45,210 bases of DNA from Pseudomonas sp. PB120 (GTDB lineage Bacteria; Pseudomonadota; Gammaproteobacteria; Pseudomonadales; Pseudomonadaceae), in NCBI RefSeq assembly GCF_009761815.1, contig NZ_RWIN01000021.1, positions 1 to 45,210 of the forward strand. Reading direction: 5' to 3'. The notes under the pieces are model-generated. The model was not told where the DNA came from. It saw only the letters and a program-made list of their open reading frames with translations, and made no database searches. Below are positions 38,301 through 45,151 of this stretch, piece by piece. The stretch's first letter is position 1; every line of letters begins with the position of its first letter. The position numbers were made by a program, and so were the translations under genes.

Positions 38301-41111
38301 CTGCGCTTCGCCGAAGTCGGCAGCGGCGGTGTCACCAACTTCCCGATGGACTTGATGGTCAGCGCCAACGAAGAAGGCCTGGAAGTCGAATACCTGTTCC
38401 TGCGGGATCGCTTCAGCGACCTGGAAGTCGAGCGGATTCGTGCGCAACTCGAAGGGTTGTTGCGGGCGTTGCCGGAGGACGCCACGTGCCTGCTCGGCAA
38501 CATTGGCTTGCCTGAGGCGCGGTTGAGCCTGCCGCAGGCGTCTGCCGACAACAGCGATTTGCTGCACGCGTTCGATCAGCATGTGCGCACGCAACCGCAG
38601 AAAATCGCCTTGATCTGTGAAGATCGGGACGTCACTTATGCGGCGCTGGATGCACAGGCCAACGGGCTGGCGCAGCGGTTGATCGCTCGCGGCATTGGTC
38701 CGGAAAGCCTGGTGGCCGTGGCATTGCCCCGTTCGGAACGGACGATTGTCGCGTTCCTCGCGGTGCTCAAGGCCGGGGCGGCGTATTTGCCTCTGGACCT
38801 GGCGTACCCGGCCGAGCGTCTGGCTTACATGCTCAGCGATTCGGCGGCCAGCCTGCTGCTCTGCGACAGCAATCTCGGTGATCGCTTGACGTTGCCCGAC
38901 AGCCCGCCACGTGTGTTGCTCGATCAGTTGATCTTCACCGACAGCGCGGGGTGCCCGGTGAAACGACCGTTGCCGGGGCACCTCGCGTACCTGATCTACA
39001 CCTCCGGTTCCACTGGTCAGCCCAAGGGCGTGGCGGTGGCACGCGGGCCGATTGCCCGGCATTGCCGCGGCATCATCGACCTCTATGAGCTGGCACCGCG
39101 CAGTCGCGAGCTGCACTTCATGTCGTTCGCGTTCGACGGTGCGCAAGAGCGCTGGCTGAGTGTGATGTTGGCCGGGGGCAGCCTGGTGATCCGCGATGAC
39201 AGCTTGTGGACACCGGAACAGACCCTGGACGTGTTGCATCGGCATGCCGTGACCGTCGCCTGCTTCCCGCCGGCCTACCTGCAACAGATGGCCGAAGTGG
39301 CCGAGCGTGTGGGCAATCCGCCGGCGGTCGAGGTGTATTGCTTTGGCGGTGACGCGGTGCCGGAGGCCAGTTTCGAGCAGGTCAAACGCGCCTTGCGTCC
39401 GCAGCGTCTGGTCAATGGTTATGGGCCGACTGAAACGGTGGTCACGCCGTTGTTATGGCGTGCCGAGGCCCGCGAAACCTGTGAGGCGGCGTATGCGCCG
39501 ATTGGGCGTGGGGTGGCCGGGCGTGGCTTGTACGTGCTGGATGCCGACCTCAATCCGTTGCCGGTCGGTGTCAGTGGCGAGCTGTACCTGGGCGGCGAAT
39601 GCCTGGCGCGCGGTTACCACCAGCGTCCCGGCATGAGTGCCGAGCGCTTTATGCCTGATCCGTTCGAGGCCGGTGGCCGCATGTATCGCACGGGTGATCT
39701 GGTGCGCCAGCGTGAATGCGGGTTGATCGATTACCTGGGGCGACTGGATCAGCAAGTGAAGATCCGCGGTTTCCGCATCGAACCGGGCGAAATCGAGGCG
39801 CGTCTGCGTGAGTGCGCAGGCGTGCAGGATGCCGCCGTGGTGGTGCATGACACGCCGACCGGCAAGCAATTGGTCGGTTATGTAGTGGCGGCTGGAGTGG
39901 TCGGGCTGGACCGTCGTTTGAAAACCGAGCTACAAGCACAACTGCCGGATTACATGGTGCCGGCGCGAATCCTGGTGCTGGAGCGCTTCCCGCTGTCGGC
40001 GAACGGCAAGCTTGATCGTCGCGCACTGCCGACGCCTGAATGGGCGCTCGGCGGTTATCGTGCGCCGCGCAATGAGCTGGAGTCGGCGCTGGTTGCGATC
40101 TGGCAAGAGGTGCTGGGCGTGCCGCAAGTGGGCATCGACGACAACTTCTTCGAGCTGGGCGGCGACTCGTTGCAGGTGCTGAAGGTCATCTCGCGGGTGC
40201 GCAGCCAGCCGCAACTGGGTTTCGAATTGAAGCTGCGGGATTTGATGCAGAAACCGTGCATCGCCGAGCTCAGCGGCTATCAGGCGGCCGAGACGGTTGC
40301 CACGGCGCCGGACCCGTTGCTGGCGCTGAACGCACGAATTCCCGACGTGCCGGCGCTGTTCTGCCTGCACGCCGGTTTCGGCACGGTGTTCGACTATGAG
40401 CCGCTGGCACGACGCCTCGAAGGCCGGCGCACGGTCTACGGCGTGCAATGCCGGATGTTGCTCGATCCGCACTGGCAGGAAGCGTCGCTGCTGGCGATGG
40501 CCCAGGCCTACGCGCAACGCATTCGCTGTCAGCAGGCCCACGGGCCGTATTACGTGCTGGGCTGGTCGCTGGGTGGCGCGTTGACGCAACTGGTGGCTCA
40601 CGAACTGGAATCCCAAGGTGAAACGGTCGCGTTTGCCGGGCTGGTCGACAGCTACGTGGCGGGCACCGCCGAGGCGGGGGACTGGCGCGAGGATCTGGGT
40701 GACTTCCTGACGTTTGTGCTCGGTTTGCCGGACGATGAAGCCCAGGCACTGATTGCCTTGAAAGCCGCCGACCTGAACGAACGCGAAGGCGCCGTGGCGG
40801 TGATCGAGGCGGCCATGCATGGCTCCAATGGGCATGCAGCGCTGGGGGCGGGGGAGCTCACGCAGATCTTCGCCACCGGCTCACGCCTCAAGCAACTGGC
40901 GCTGGCGCATCGGCAATTGCCCGCGATCCAGGCCACGGCCCATCGCTGGTGGGTGGCCGGGCGCGACGATGAGCGTCGCGTGTTTGAGGCTCAGGTTGGT
41001 AGCCATGGTGTTGATCGTTTGTTGGCGGGTGGGCATTACGAGTTGCTGCGTGGGGATGAGTTGCTTGATGAGTTGGAGGACTTGCTGGAGCAACGCGTGG
41101 CGATTGCATGA
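29355..41111 (+). CDS. pvdD: Terminal pyoverdine NRPS, PvdD-like: C-A(Ser)-T-E, C-A(OHOrn)-T, C-A(OHOrn)-T-TE
   Basis: A 3918-residue terminal synthetase. Module 1: C (HH182, SYAQQR type), A with pocket DVWHISLIDK (serine), T (Ser1060), E (HHLAVDGVSW at 1239). Module 2: C of D-donor type (HH1701), A with pocket DGECTCGITK, T (Ser2562). Module 3: C again of D-donor type (HH2762) although no E domain precedes it, A with pocket DGECCGGVTK, T (Ser3605). A type I thioesterase follows (FCLHAGFGTVFDYE; Ser3738 in GWSLGG). The last two pockets resemble the hydroxyornithine codes I recall from pyoverdine synthetases. The segment is D-Ser-(acyl)OHOrn-OHOrn, the last residue probably cyclised on release. 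Start ATG overlaps the upstream stop (TGATG). PvdA and an acyl- or formyltransferase must be encoded elsewhere. Confidence 0.92.
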   Translation: MEHSTAQRIATRFAGLPADKRREFLTRMQAQGVSFGQLPIPPAAEPQSSFELSYAQQRQWFLWQLDPQSPAYNIPAALRLHGPLNIEALQQSFDVLLERHQSLRSRFVEDDGQVAQTLAAFTSLPIEQIDLRGEPQETRFDLALKSVEQDIARSFDLQHGPLLRVSLLQLDAEDHVLLLTLHHIVTDGWSMGVLVEEFSRLYAAHCQGQNAVLDALPIQYSDYALWQRRWMEAGELERQLDWWRATLGSEQPLLELPTDRPRPAQPSQRGARLDFALDGALASGLMSLAKQRGVTPFMLLLASFQALLYRYSGQSDLRVGVPIANRNRAETRGLIGFFVNTQVMRAELDGRLPFSQLLDQTRTASLDAQAYQDLPFERLVQALQGERSLSHSPLFQVMFNHQQAKPAAVSGLLAGLRVEALNATAHTTQFDLQLDTQEEGDKLFASLTYATDLFDAERIEHLARHWRNLLAGVLANPHCPLAELPLADADERLRILDGLNDTAQAYPGDVCVQRHFEQRVVENADATALVFQGQRLSYGELNRRANRLAHHLRAQGVGPEVLVGIACDRSFEMVVGLLAILKAGGAYVPLDPEYPLDRLSYMIEDSGISLLLTQAHLLAQLPTPDSVRTVCLQAEVDWLSDLPDTNPTNLAVAENLAYVIYTSGSTGKPKGAGNRHVALHNRLEWMQQAYTLLPSDRVLQKTPFSFDVSVWEFFWPLMKGATLVIAAPGEHRDPQRLAALIVEQAITTLHFVPSMLSAFISADESLACTSLQRIICSGEALPMELQRQTLRSLPQASLYNLYGPTEAAIDVTHWTCVEEGRDSVPIGRPIANLRTCILDSELQPLPLGAVGELYLGGVGLARGYHRRGALTAERFVVDPFGSGERLYRTGDLARYRADGAIYYCGRIDHQVKIRGLRIELGEIEARLQEHVDVQDAVVLALDGPSGKQLVAYVVPQSPALLGATAEQQGAWREALKSHLLASLPDYMVPAQTVLIEHMPLSPNGKLDRKRLPAPTAPVSQRAFEAPRSEHEQVLAQIWQDVLGVEQVGRLDNFFELGGDSIISIQVVSRARRAGLSLQPRDLFQQPTLQALAAVVKEQAAPLAPQGPVDGVQTLTPIQRWFFDEPIAQRAHWNQAVLLVPRETLELPRLQAALQRLLKQHDALRLRFSQVDGRWSARYVGADSADVIDMLWTARVASDASLESVCDEAQRSLSLQDGPLLRVALIAQADGSQRLLLVIHHLAVDGVSWRVLLEDLQAAYQGQELPPKTSAFQAWADKLEVYARSEAATSELDWWQAQLGCAEASLPAAHAEASQAGHLRQGVSIGLDREQTRQLLQQAPAIYRTQVNDLLLTALARTLSRWTGHASALIQLEGHGREDLFDDIDLTRTVGWFSSLFPVRLTPTADLAGSIKAIKQQLRDIPGKGMGYGLLRYLGDASAQAALAALPPARVTFNYLGQFDQSFAEDALFAPARESSGAAQSADAPLPNWLSVDGQVYGGELKLDWTFSRECFDLHEIEALAADYQRELLALIAHCLSDGAGGVTPADFPLARLTQAQLDGLPVPPAQIEDVYPLSPMQAGLLFHSRYESEGGAYVNQLSVEAGGLDAERLGGAWQAVLDSHPILRSSFHFPDGFEAPVQLVHRHLQLPVTCLDWRGRSDQAHALAQLLDSERLQLDPARAPLMRLTLVRLDDERQQLIYTHHHLLLDGWSNSLLLSEVLQRYAGQAVEAPTGRFADYIGWLQRQDAHADELFWREQLATLDNPTLLAQSLAHGDNSTTAFADHRQTFDVATSQRFSEFARQQKVTLNTLVQGAWALLLQRYSGQRSVAFGATVAGRPVDVPGAESQLGLFINTLPVISTPDAVESVGQWLTRLQAQNLELREHEFTALGDIQRWAGRAGEPLFDSLLVFENFPVAEALQQGAPAGLSFSIPQNHERTNFPLTLAATAEHQFSLHWSYQCAHFNSAAIARMSEHLAALLTAMVAAPQAALSELDLLTAPEREQQLLDWNPAFTAAENPLCVHQLIEAQADIRPGATALIFNDLELTFDQLNRRANPLAHRLRALGIGPEVRVGLAMQRSPEMIIGLLAILKAGGAYVPLDPAYPAERLRYLMQDSGISLLLSQSWLREKLPLPDGLPVLDIDCEPLDLMPQSNPVNLTCGENLAYLIYTSGSTGRPKGVSVAHGPLAMHCLAIGELYGMTPDDRELQFASISFDGAHERWLTPLVFGSAVMPRDDELWSVERTCAEIEKHGITIACFTPTYLGQIADFMGEAGRDLPIRSYTPCGEGMAKHAFDEVQQVLQPKRLINGYGPTETVITPLIWLAYPETEFDSAFMPIGRPVGNRSAYILDGGLQPLPVGVAGELYLGGEGVARGYHQRPDLTAERFVPDPFVPGARLYRSGDLARFRADGVVEYLGRIDQQVKIRGFRIELGEIEACLLEHEGVREAFVIDREGPVSRQLVGYVVPRDPLADEQGLREALTTHLRSRLPAHMLPAHLMCLAALPLTPNGKLDRQGLPAPEAIRQHQDQVPAASPAEALLVEIWQELLGLESVGVTENFFELGGDSIISLQAVSRAGQRGLVFSPKQLFEQQTIRALAAVAVSREATPVESPTVEAFSLVSHLDVAAREGLQDLYPLSPMQQGMLFHCLDSPELNPYVNQLSVAVDGLQVPRFRAAWQALVARHEVLRAAFRWRDGLADPLQAVFTDVELPIEELDWRDRNDTEQALSELAAAEQAKGFDLSCPPLMRFVLVRLGEDRYQMIWIYHHLLLDGWSASRLLGDMLRLYHHDSLPTLTGRYADYIAWLQRQDGAQAESFWRERLALLEAPTILAKASGAAGSGHGVMYSNLDAEATGKLHRFAKRQRVTLNTLVQGAWLLLLQRHSGQRSVAFGATVAGRPTGLVGAQDMLGLFINTLPVIQTLDPQQPLGEWLRDLQDYNLMVRDYEHTPLSDIQRWAGQGGQGLFDSIIVFENHPVDRALRGGEEGELRFAEVGSGGVTNFPMDLMVSANEEGLEVEYLFLRDRFSDLEVERIRAQLEGLLRALPEDATCLLGNIGLPEARLSLPQASADNSDLLHAFDQHVRTQPQKIALICEDRDVTYAALDAQANGLAQRLIARGIGPESLVAVALPRSERTIVAFLAVLKAGAAYLPLDLAYPAERLAYMLSDSAASLLLCDSNLGDRLTLPDSPPRVLLDQLIFTDSAGCPVKRPLPGHLAYLIYTSGSTGQPKGVAVARGPIARHCRGIIDLYELAPRSRELHFMSFAFDGAQERWLSVMLAGGSLVIRDDSLWTPEQTLDVLHRHAVTVACFPPAYLQQMAEVAERVGNPPAVEVYCFGGDAVPEASFEQVKRALRPQRLVNGYGPTETVVTPLLWRAEARETCEAAYAPIGRGVAGRGLYVLDADLNPLPVGVSGELYLGGECLARGYHQRPGMSAERFMPDPFEAGGRMYRTGDLVRQRECGLIDYLGRLDQQVKIRGFRIEPGEIEARLRECAGVQDAAVVVHDTPTGKQLVGYVVAAGVVGLDRRLKTELQAQLPDYMVPARILVLERFPLSANGKLDRRALPTPEWALGGYRAPRNELESALVAIWQEVLGVPQVGIDDNFFELGGDSLQVLKVISRVRSQPQLGFELKLRDLMQKPCIAELSGYQAAETVATAPDPLLALNARIPDVPALFCLHAGFGTVFDYEPLARRLEGRRTVYGVQCRMLLDPHWQEASLLAMAQAYAQRIRCQQAHGPYYVLGWSLGGALTQLVAHELESQGETVAFAGLVDSYVAGTAEAGDWREDLGDFLTFVLGLPDDEAQALIALKAADLNEREGAVAVIEAAMHGSNGHAALGAGELTQIFATGSRLKQLALAHRQLPAIQATAHRWWVAGRDDERRVFEAQVGSHGVDRLLAGGHYELLRGDELLDELEDLLEQRVAIA

Positions 41112-41155
41112 CAACCACACTTTAGAAGGCACAACACATGACCCGTGGTGATGGG

Positions 41156-41256
41156 CTTTTGTGGCGAGGGGATTTATCCCCGATGGACTGCGCACCAGTC
41201 CCATTTTTTAGGGCCGCTGCGCGCCCCATCGGGGATAAATTCCCTCGCCACAAAAG
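41156..41256. repeat. Inverted repeat of the TTGTGGCGAGGGGATTTATCCCC type
   Basis: The left arm CTTTTGTGGCGAGGGGATTT pairs with the right arm ending ATTCCCTCGCCACAAAAG. It is a close relative of the element at 18133-18240, with the inner part in the opposite orientation. It fills most of the gap between the terminal synthetase and the hydrolase gene. Confidence 0.85.
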
Positions 41257-41298
41257 CTCATCACTCGACATTCCCACTTTATGTAAAGGATTCCCCCC

Positions 41299-42261
41299 AT
41301 GGCCGTGTTGCCAGAACTTGAAGCTTTTCTCGAACTCGCCGAGTTCGGTCGCCTGACCGGCAAAAGCCGTGCGATGCATGAACAGTCGCCGCAACAGGCG
41401 CGGATCGATTTTGAAGCGGCGTCGGGGTTTCTCGATGTGCCGCTGGACAGCGTGTCCTGCGAGGACTTCACGATTGCCGCACGGGATGGCCACAGCCTGT
41501 CGGCGCGGCTGTACCGTGATGGGCAGACAGTCGACGGATTGCAGCCGGTGATGCTGTATTTCCATGGCGGCGGGTACGTGGTCGGCAGCCTGGATTCCCA
41601 TGACGCGTTGTGCCGGCGGCTGGCCTCACAAGGCGGGTTTGCGTTGCTGACCGTGGATTATCGACTGGCGCCTGAATGGCGTTTCCCGACGCCGGTGCAA
41701 GACGCCTGTGACGCGGGCAACTGGCTGGCGCGAGAGGGCGCGGCACATGGCCTGGACGCGACCCGGGTGGCGCTGGCCGGGGACAGCGTGGGCGCGACGC
41801 TGGCCACGGTGTTGTCGATCATGGCGGTGCGTGAACCTGCAGAACTGGCGCTGAAGCCCAAGGTGCAAGTGCTGGTGTACCCGGTGACGGATGCTACGAG
41901 CAAACGCGCCTCGCACCGGGATTTCGCCGAAGGGTTCTTGCTGGAAACACCGACGCTGGATTGGTTCTATGCCCATTACGCCCGCACGCCCCAGGACCTG
42001 GCGGACTGGCGCTGCTCGCCGTTGCTGGCGCAGGACCTGTCGGGCGTGGCACCGGCGCTGGTGTACCTGGCCGGGCATGATCCGCTGCACGACGAAGGTT
42101 TGGCGTATGCCGACCTGTTGCGCGCCGCCGGCAACGACGTGACGCTGCTGGAGCAACCGGGCATGACCCATGACTTTATGCGCATGGGCGGGTTGTTGAG
42201 TGAGGTGGAGGGGATTCATGCGCACGTGGCGGAGTGGGTTCGTTTGCGGGTTTGGAGGTGA
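41299..42261 (+). CDS. HSL-family alpha/beta hydrolase (esterase/acyl hydrolase-like)
   Basis: This 320-residue enzyme has the hormone-sensitive-lipase signature: oxyanion motif HGGGYVVG from His89, nucleophile GDSVGA with Ser163, the Asp in GHDPLHDEG and the His in MTHDFMRMGG. It has no signal peptide, so it is cytoplasmic. AAAGGA lies about 9 bases before the ATG. It sits on the synthetase strand, 187 bases after the terminal NRPS and before the receptor. The only feature between it and the synthetase is a repeat element, so it may be read from the synthetase promoter. A role in pyoverdine processing is only inferred from position; acyl-chain removal or ferripyoverdine handling are options, and it could be unrelated. 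Confidence 0.85.
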   Translation: MAVLPELEAFLELAEFGRLTGKSRAMHEQSPQQARIDFEAASGFLDVPLDSVSCEDFTIAARDGHSLSARLYRDGQTVDGLQPVMLYFHGGGYVVGSLDSHDALCRRLASQGGFALLTVDYRLAPEWRFPTPVQDACDAGNWLAREGAAHGLDATRVALAGDSVGATLATVLSIMAVREPAELALKPKVQVLVYPVTDATSKRASHRDFAEGFLLETPTLDWFYAHYARTPQDLADWRCSPLLAQDLSGVAPALVYLAGHDPLHDEGLAYADLLRAAGNDVTLLEQPGMTHDFMRMGGLLSEVEGIHAHVAEWVRLRVWR

Positions 42262-42270
42262 GGTAAAGGC

Positions 42271-42306
42271 AACCGCCATTCCTGGGGCAGGGGTGGCGGT
42301 TTTTTT
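42271..42306 (+). terminator. Rho-independent terminator after the hydrolase gene
   Basis: AACCGCCA and TGGCGGTT form an 8-bp stem with a loop of about 15 bases, followed by six or seven T. It closes the plus-strand transcript just after the hydrolase stop. Confidence 0.8.
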
Positions 42307-42341
42307 GTGCCCGGGAAATGGTTTTATGTTGACTGCACAGG

Positions 42342-42457
42342 CCTCATCGTCGGAACGCCGCCCGGAGCCGGTTCACTCCCACATTAGACCTGTGGGAACA
42401 CAATTTTTGTGGCCACTGAAGATCCCCTGTGGGAGCGAGCCTGCTCGCGATAGCGGT
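42342..42457. repeat. REP-like pair, left copy degenerate
   Basis: A weakened left copy (GGCCTCATCG...CACTCCCACA) and an intact right copy (TGTGGGAGCGAGCCTGCTCGCGAT) lie between the convergent hydrolase and receptor genes. Confidence 0.7.
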
Positions 42458-42483
42458 ATCACAGACAACACAAACCATCCGGC

Positions 42484-42520
42484 AAAAAAAAGCCCGCTTC
42501 TCACGAAGCGGGCATTTTTT
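42484..42520 (-). terminator. Rho-independent terminator of the receptor gene
   Basis: GCCCGCTTC-TCAC-GAAGCGGGC is a perfect 9-bp stem with a 4-base loop, flanked by an A-run on the left and a T-run on the right, so it works in either direction. It lies 17 bases past the receptor stop. Confidence 0.92.
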
Positions 42521-42536
42521 CATTTCAGCCTACCGC

Positions 42537-45014
42537 TCAGAAATCATACTTCGCCGTGAGCTGCAGGTTGCGCGGCTCGCCGTAGAACGTGGTGCCGAAG
42601 TTGCCCAGGCCGGTCAGGTACTTCTTGTCGAAGACGTTGTTGGCATTGGCGGTGAAGCTCAGGTGTTCGTCGTACTGAAAACGGGTCATCAAGTCCACGA
42701 GGGTGTAGCCACCTTGCTTGAGCATGGTGTTGCCGCCTTCGCCGCCGCCCAGGTTCGGGCTGTAGCTTTGGCCGTAAAACGCGCTCTGCCAGCTGACGCC
42801 GCCACCGACGGTGACCTGGTCCAGTGCACCCGGCAGGCGATAGGTGGTGAACGTGCGCACCACGTGTTCCGGTTTGCTGGAGGCCAGCGGGAAACCGAAG
42901 ATGCGTTGTTCGTCCTTGTCGCGGGTCCGGGCGTAGGTGTAGCCAGCCGACAGGTTCCAGCCTTCGGCCAGTTCACCGGCCAGTTCCAGTTCCACACCGT
43001 TGGTGGTGGCGCCGGAGATGGCTTTGTAAACGTCGCGACCCGTGTCAACGGTGGTGGTGACGTATTCGGCGACGTTGTCCTGCTCGATGCGGAAGAAGGC
43101 CAGGCTGGCGTTCAGCTTGCCTTCGAAGTAAGCCGCCTTCAGGCCGGTCTCGTAGCTGTCGCCTTCAACCGGGTCCAGGGTTTTGCCGCTGGCGTCCTGG
43201 TAGATCTGTGGCTGGTAGATGCTGGTGTAGCTGCCGTAGACCGAGTAGGTATCGTTCAGGTCATAGACCACGCCGGCGTAAGGCGTGACAACGCCATGTT
43301 CCTTGTAGCTGGCGTGGGTGTCGGCCAGGCCGGCGCCCGGGTAGTAGCTGTAATCCTCGTTGTACTTGTAGGTGCTCAGGCGGCCGCCAAGAATGAACGA
43401 CAGGTCGTCGGTCGGACGCAGGCGCGTGGCCAGGTAAATACCGTTCTGGCTCTGGGTGCGTTCGTACTTGCCGTTTTTCGGGAAGTCCTGTTTCGGCAGA
43501 TCGCCGTTCCAGTCATAGATGCTGCCCGGTACTTCGCCGAAGGCGCTGGTGTCGAAGGTCGCACCGGTCTGACGGGAGTGGGACGTCATGAAGCCGGCCA
43601 CCACTTCATGCTCGCGGCCGCCCAGGGTGAACGGCCCGGAGACGTTCACGTCAGCCGTGTTCTGCACGCGATGACCTTCCCAGCGACCCCAGTAAAGGAA
43701 CATGCCTTCGCCCGTGGCGCGGTCCGGGCTGCCGCCGCTGGCCGAGGCCAGGCGGGTGTCGTGATCCGTGGTTTTCTGGTCGAAGCTGGCCTTGAACTTC
43801 CAGTCATTGCCCAGGGCCTGCTCCAGCGATGAGAAGTAGGTGACGCTGTCGAAATCACGGCGGCTCCAGTCGGCACCCGGGTTGAAGCTGCGAGAGAAAT
43901 CGGTACGGCCGCCATCGCTGAAGTATGGGGCGTTGCCGGTCCAGGAACTGCCGCGCGGGGTGGCGCTGGACTTGTCGACGCCCAGGGTCAGCAGGGTGTC
44001 GTCCGTCAGATCGGCTTCGAGGATGCCGTAGAACAGGTCTTTCTTCTGGCTGTAATGGTCGATGTAGGAATCTTTGTCCTGGTAGGCACCGACGAAACGG
44101 CCGCGCACGCTGCCGGTATCGTTCAGCGACCCGGAGAGGTCGCCGACGGTGCGGTAATTGTCCCAGGAGCCGGCGGTGGCACTGATCGAGGCCTTGAATT
44201 CCTTGGTCGGCTTTTTACGCACCAGGTTGACGGTGGCGGAGGGGTCACCCGCGCCGGTCATCAGGCCGGTCGCGCCCTTGATGACTTCGATGCGGTCGAG
44301 GCTGGCGGCGTCGTCGCTGTTGTTGGGGTTTTCACCGTAGACACCGTCGTAGGGAATGTTGACGCCATCGTATTGAAAGTTGGTGATGGCGAAGCCTCGC
44401 GCGGAAAACTCGGTGCGGTCACTGTCGTACTTTTGCGTGGTGACGCCCGGGGTGTTGCGCAGTGCGTCGGCAACGCTGGTGACGCCGCGATCGTCCATTT
44501 GCTGACGGGTGACCACGGTCACCGATTGCGGGGTTTCGCGAATGGTCAGCGGCAGCTTGGTCGCGGTGGTGGTGGCGCCAGTAGTGTAGGAACCGGTGTC
44601 TTCAGTGGTCAGGCCCAGGGCCTGGCCGGAAATGGTGGTGGCGCCCAGTTGCAGGCTGGAACCGCCGCCGGACACCAGCGTCACGGTGTTGCCGTTGATC
44701 TGGAACGAAATCCCGGTGCCCTTGAGCAATTCCGACAGGGCCTGGGAGGGCTCCAGCGAACCGGACACCGCACGGGACTTGATCCCGGCCACCTGGTCCG
44801 GGCTGTAGAGGATTTGCAGGTTGGTCTGCATGCCCAGTTCCGTCAGCGCGCTGGACAGCGGCTGGACCGCAATACTCACTTTTACCGGCGCCGCATTGGC
44901 CATCGAGCTCCCCAGCAAGGTGGCGGTCAGCAGGACGCTGGTGAACAGGGTACGGTGCAAAGTCGGACGCTGTACGGCCAGCGCGAGAGGTGTGCGGCGG
45001 GTTTGAGGTCGCAT
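42537..45014 (-). CDS. fpvA: TonB-dependent ferripyoverdine receptor, FpvA-like
   Basis: An 825-residue outer-membrane receptor strongly resembling FpvA from memory. In order: a signal peptide ending near ANAAPV (about 42), a STN signalling domain (about 44-115; VQPLSSALTELGMQTNLQILYSPDQV), a linker ending in TTEDTGSYTTGATTTATKLPL, a plug domain (about 155-265; RETPQSVTVVTRQQMDD, EVIKGATGLMTGAGDPSATVNLVRKKPT), and a 22-strand barrel ending in Phe (GEPRNLQLTAKYDF). The STN domain indicates control of sigma factors through an anti-sigma partner (FpvR with PvdS/FpvI in P. aeruginosa); none of these is in the window. It is convergent with the NRPS operon and probably imports the ferric form of that operon's product. 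Confidence 0.92.
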   Translation of the reverse strand: MRPQTRRTPLALAVQRPTLHRTLFTSVLLTATLLGSSMANAAPVKVSIAVQPLSSALTELGMQTNLQILYSPDQVAGIKSRAVSGSLEPSQALSELLKGTGISFQINGNTVTLVSGGGSSLQLGATTISGQALGLTTEDTGSYTTGATTTATKLPLTIRETPQSVTVVTRQQMDDRGVTSVADALRNTPGVTTQKYDSDRTEFSARGFAITNFQYDGVNIPYDGVYGENPNNSDDAASLDRIEVIKGATGLMTGAGDPSATVNLVRKKPTKEFKASISATAGSWDNYRTVGDLSGSLNDTGSVRGRFVGAYQDKDSYIDHYSQKKDLFYGILEADLTDDTLLTLGVDKSSATPRGSSWTGNAPYFSDGGRTDFSRSFNPGADWSRRDFDSVTYFSSLEQALGNDWKFKASFDQKTTDHDTRLASASGGSPDRATGEGMFLYWGRWEGHRVQNTADVNVSGPFTLGGREHEVVAGFMTSHSRQTGATFDTSAFGEVPGSIYDWNGDLPKQDFPKNGKYERTQSQNGIYLATRLRPTDDLSFILGGRLSTYKYNEDYSYYPGAGLADTHASYKEHGVVTPYAGVVYDLNDTYSVYGSYTSIYQPQIYQDASGKTLDPVEGDSYETGLKAAYFEGKLNASLAFFRIEQDNVAEYVTTTVDTGRDVYKAISGATTNGVELELAGELAEGWNLSAGYTYARTRDKDEQRIFGFPLASSKPEHVVRTFTTYRLPGALDQVTVGGGVSWQSAFYGQSYSPNLGGGEGGNTMLKQGGYTLVDLMTRFQYDEHLSFTANANNVFDKKYLTGLGNFGTTFYGEPRNLQLTAKYDF

Positions 45015-45055
45015 TACTTACCTGAGCTCCTGAAAAGTGGTGTGCAGAGTTTTTG

Positions 45056-45074
45056 TTAATGAGAATGATTATTA
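45056..45074 (-). promoter_or_regulatory. Fur box upstream of the receptor gene
   Basis: TTAATGAGAATGATTATTA contains the repeated hexamer-like AATGAG/AATGAT/TATTA pattern of a Fur site. It lies about 42 bases upstream of the receptor ATG, where it would block the promoter under iron-replete conditions. Confidence 0.75.
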
Positions 45075-45151
45075 GACGTGGCAGGGGTGGAAAACCGGAA
45101 AGAAACCGGGCAAATAAATTTCAGAAAGATGAAACAGAGAAGAGAGGCTTA

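Noticed and set aside
18382..41111. A corrugatin- or lipopeptide-type siderophore synthetase
   Set aside because: There is no acyl-ligase or starter condensation domain and no aspartate/histidine hydroxylase gene. The N-terminus resembles PvdI, and a PvdG-like gene and FpvA-like receptor flank the pair.
42429..45059. Long plus-strand frames opposite the receptor gene
   Set aside because: They are shadows of fpvA; the minus strand encodes a complete receptor with signal peptide and terminal Phe.
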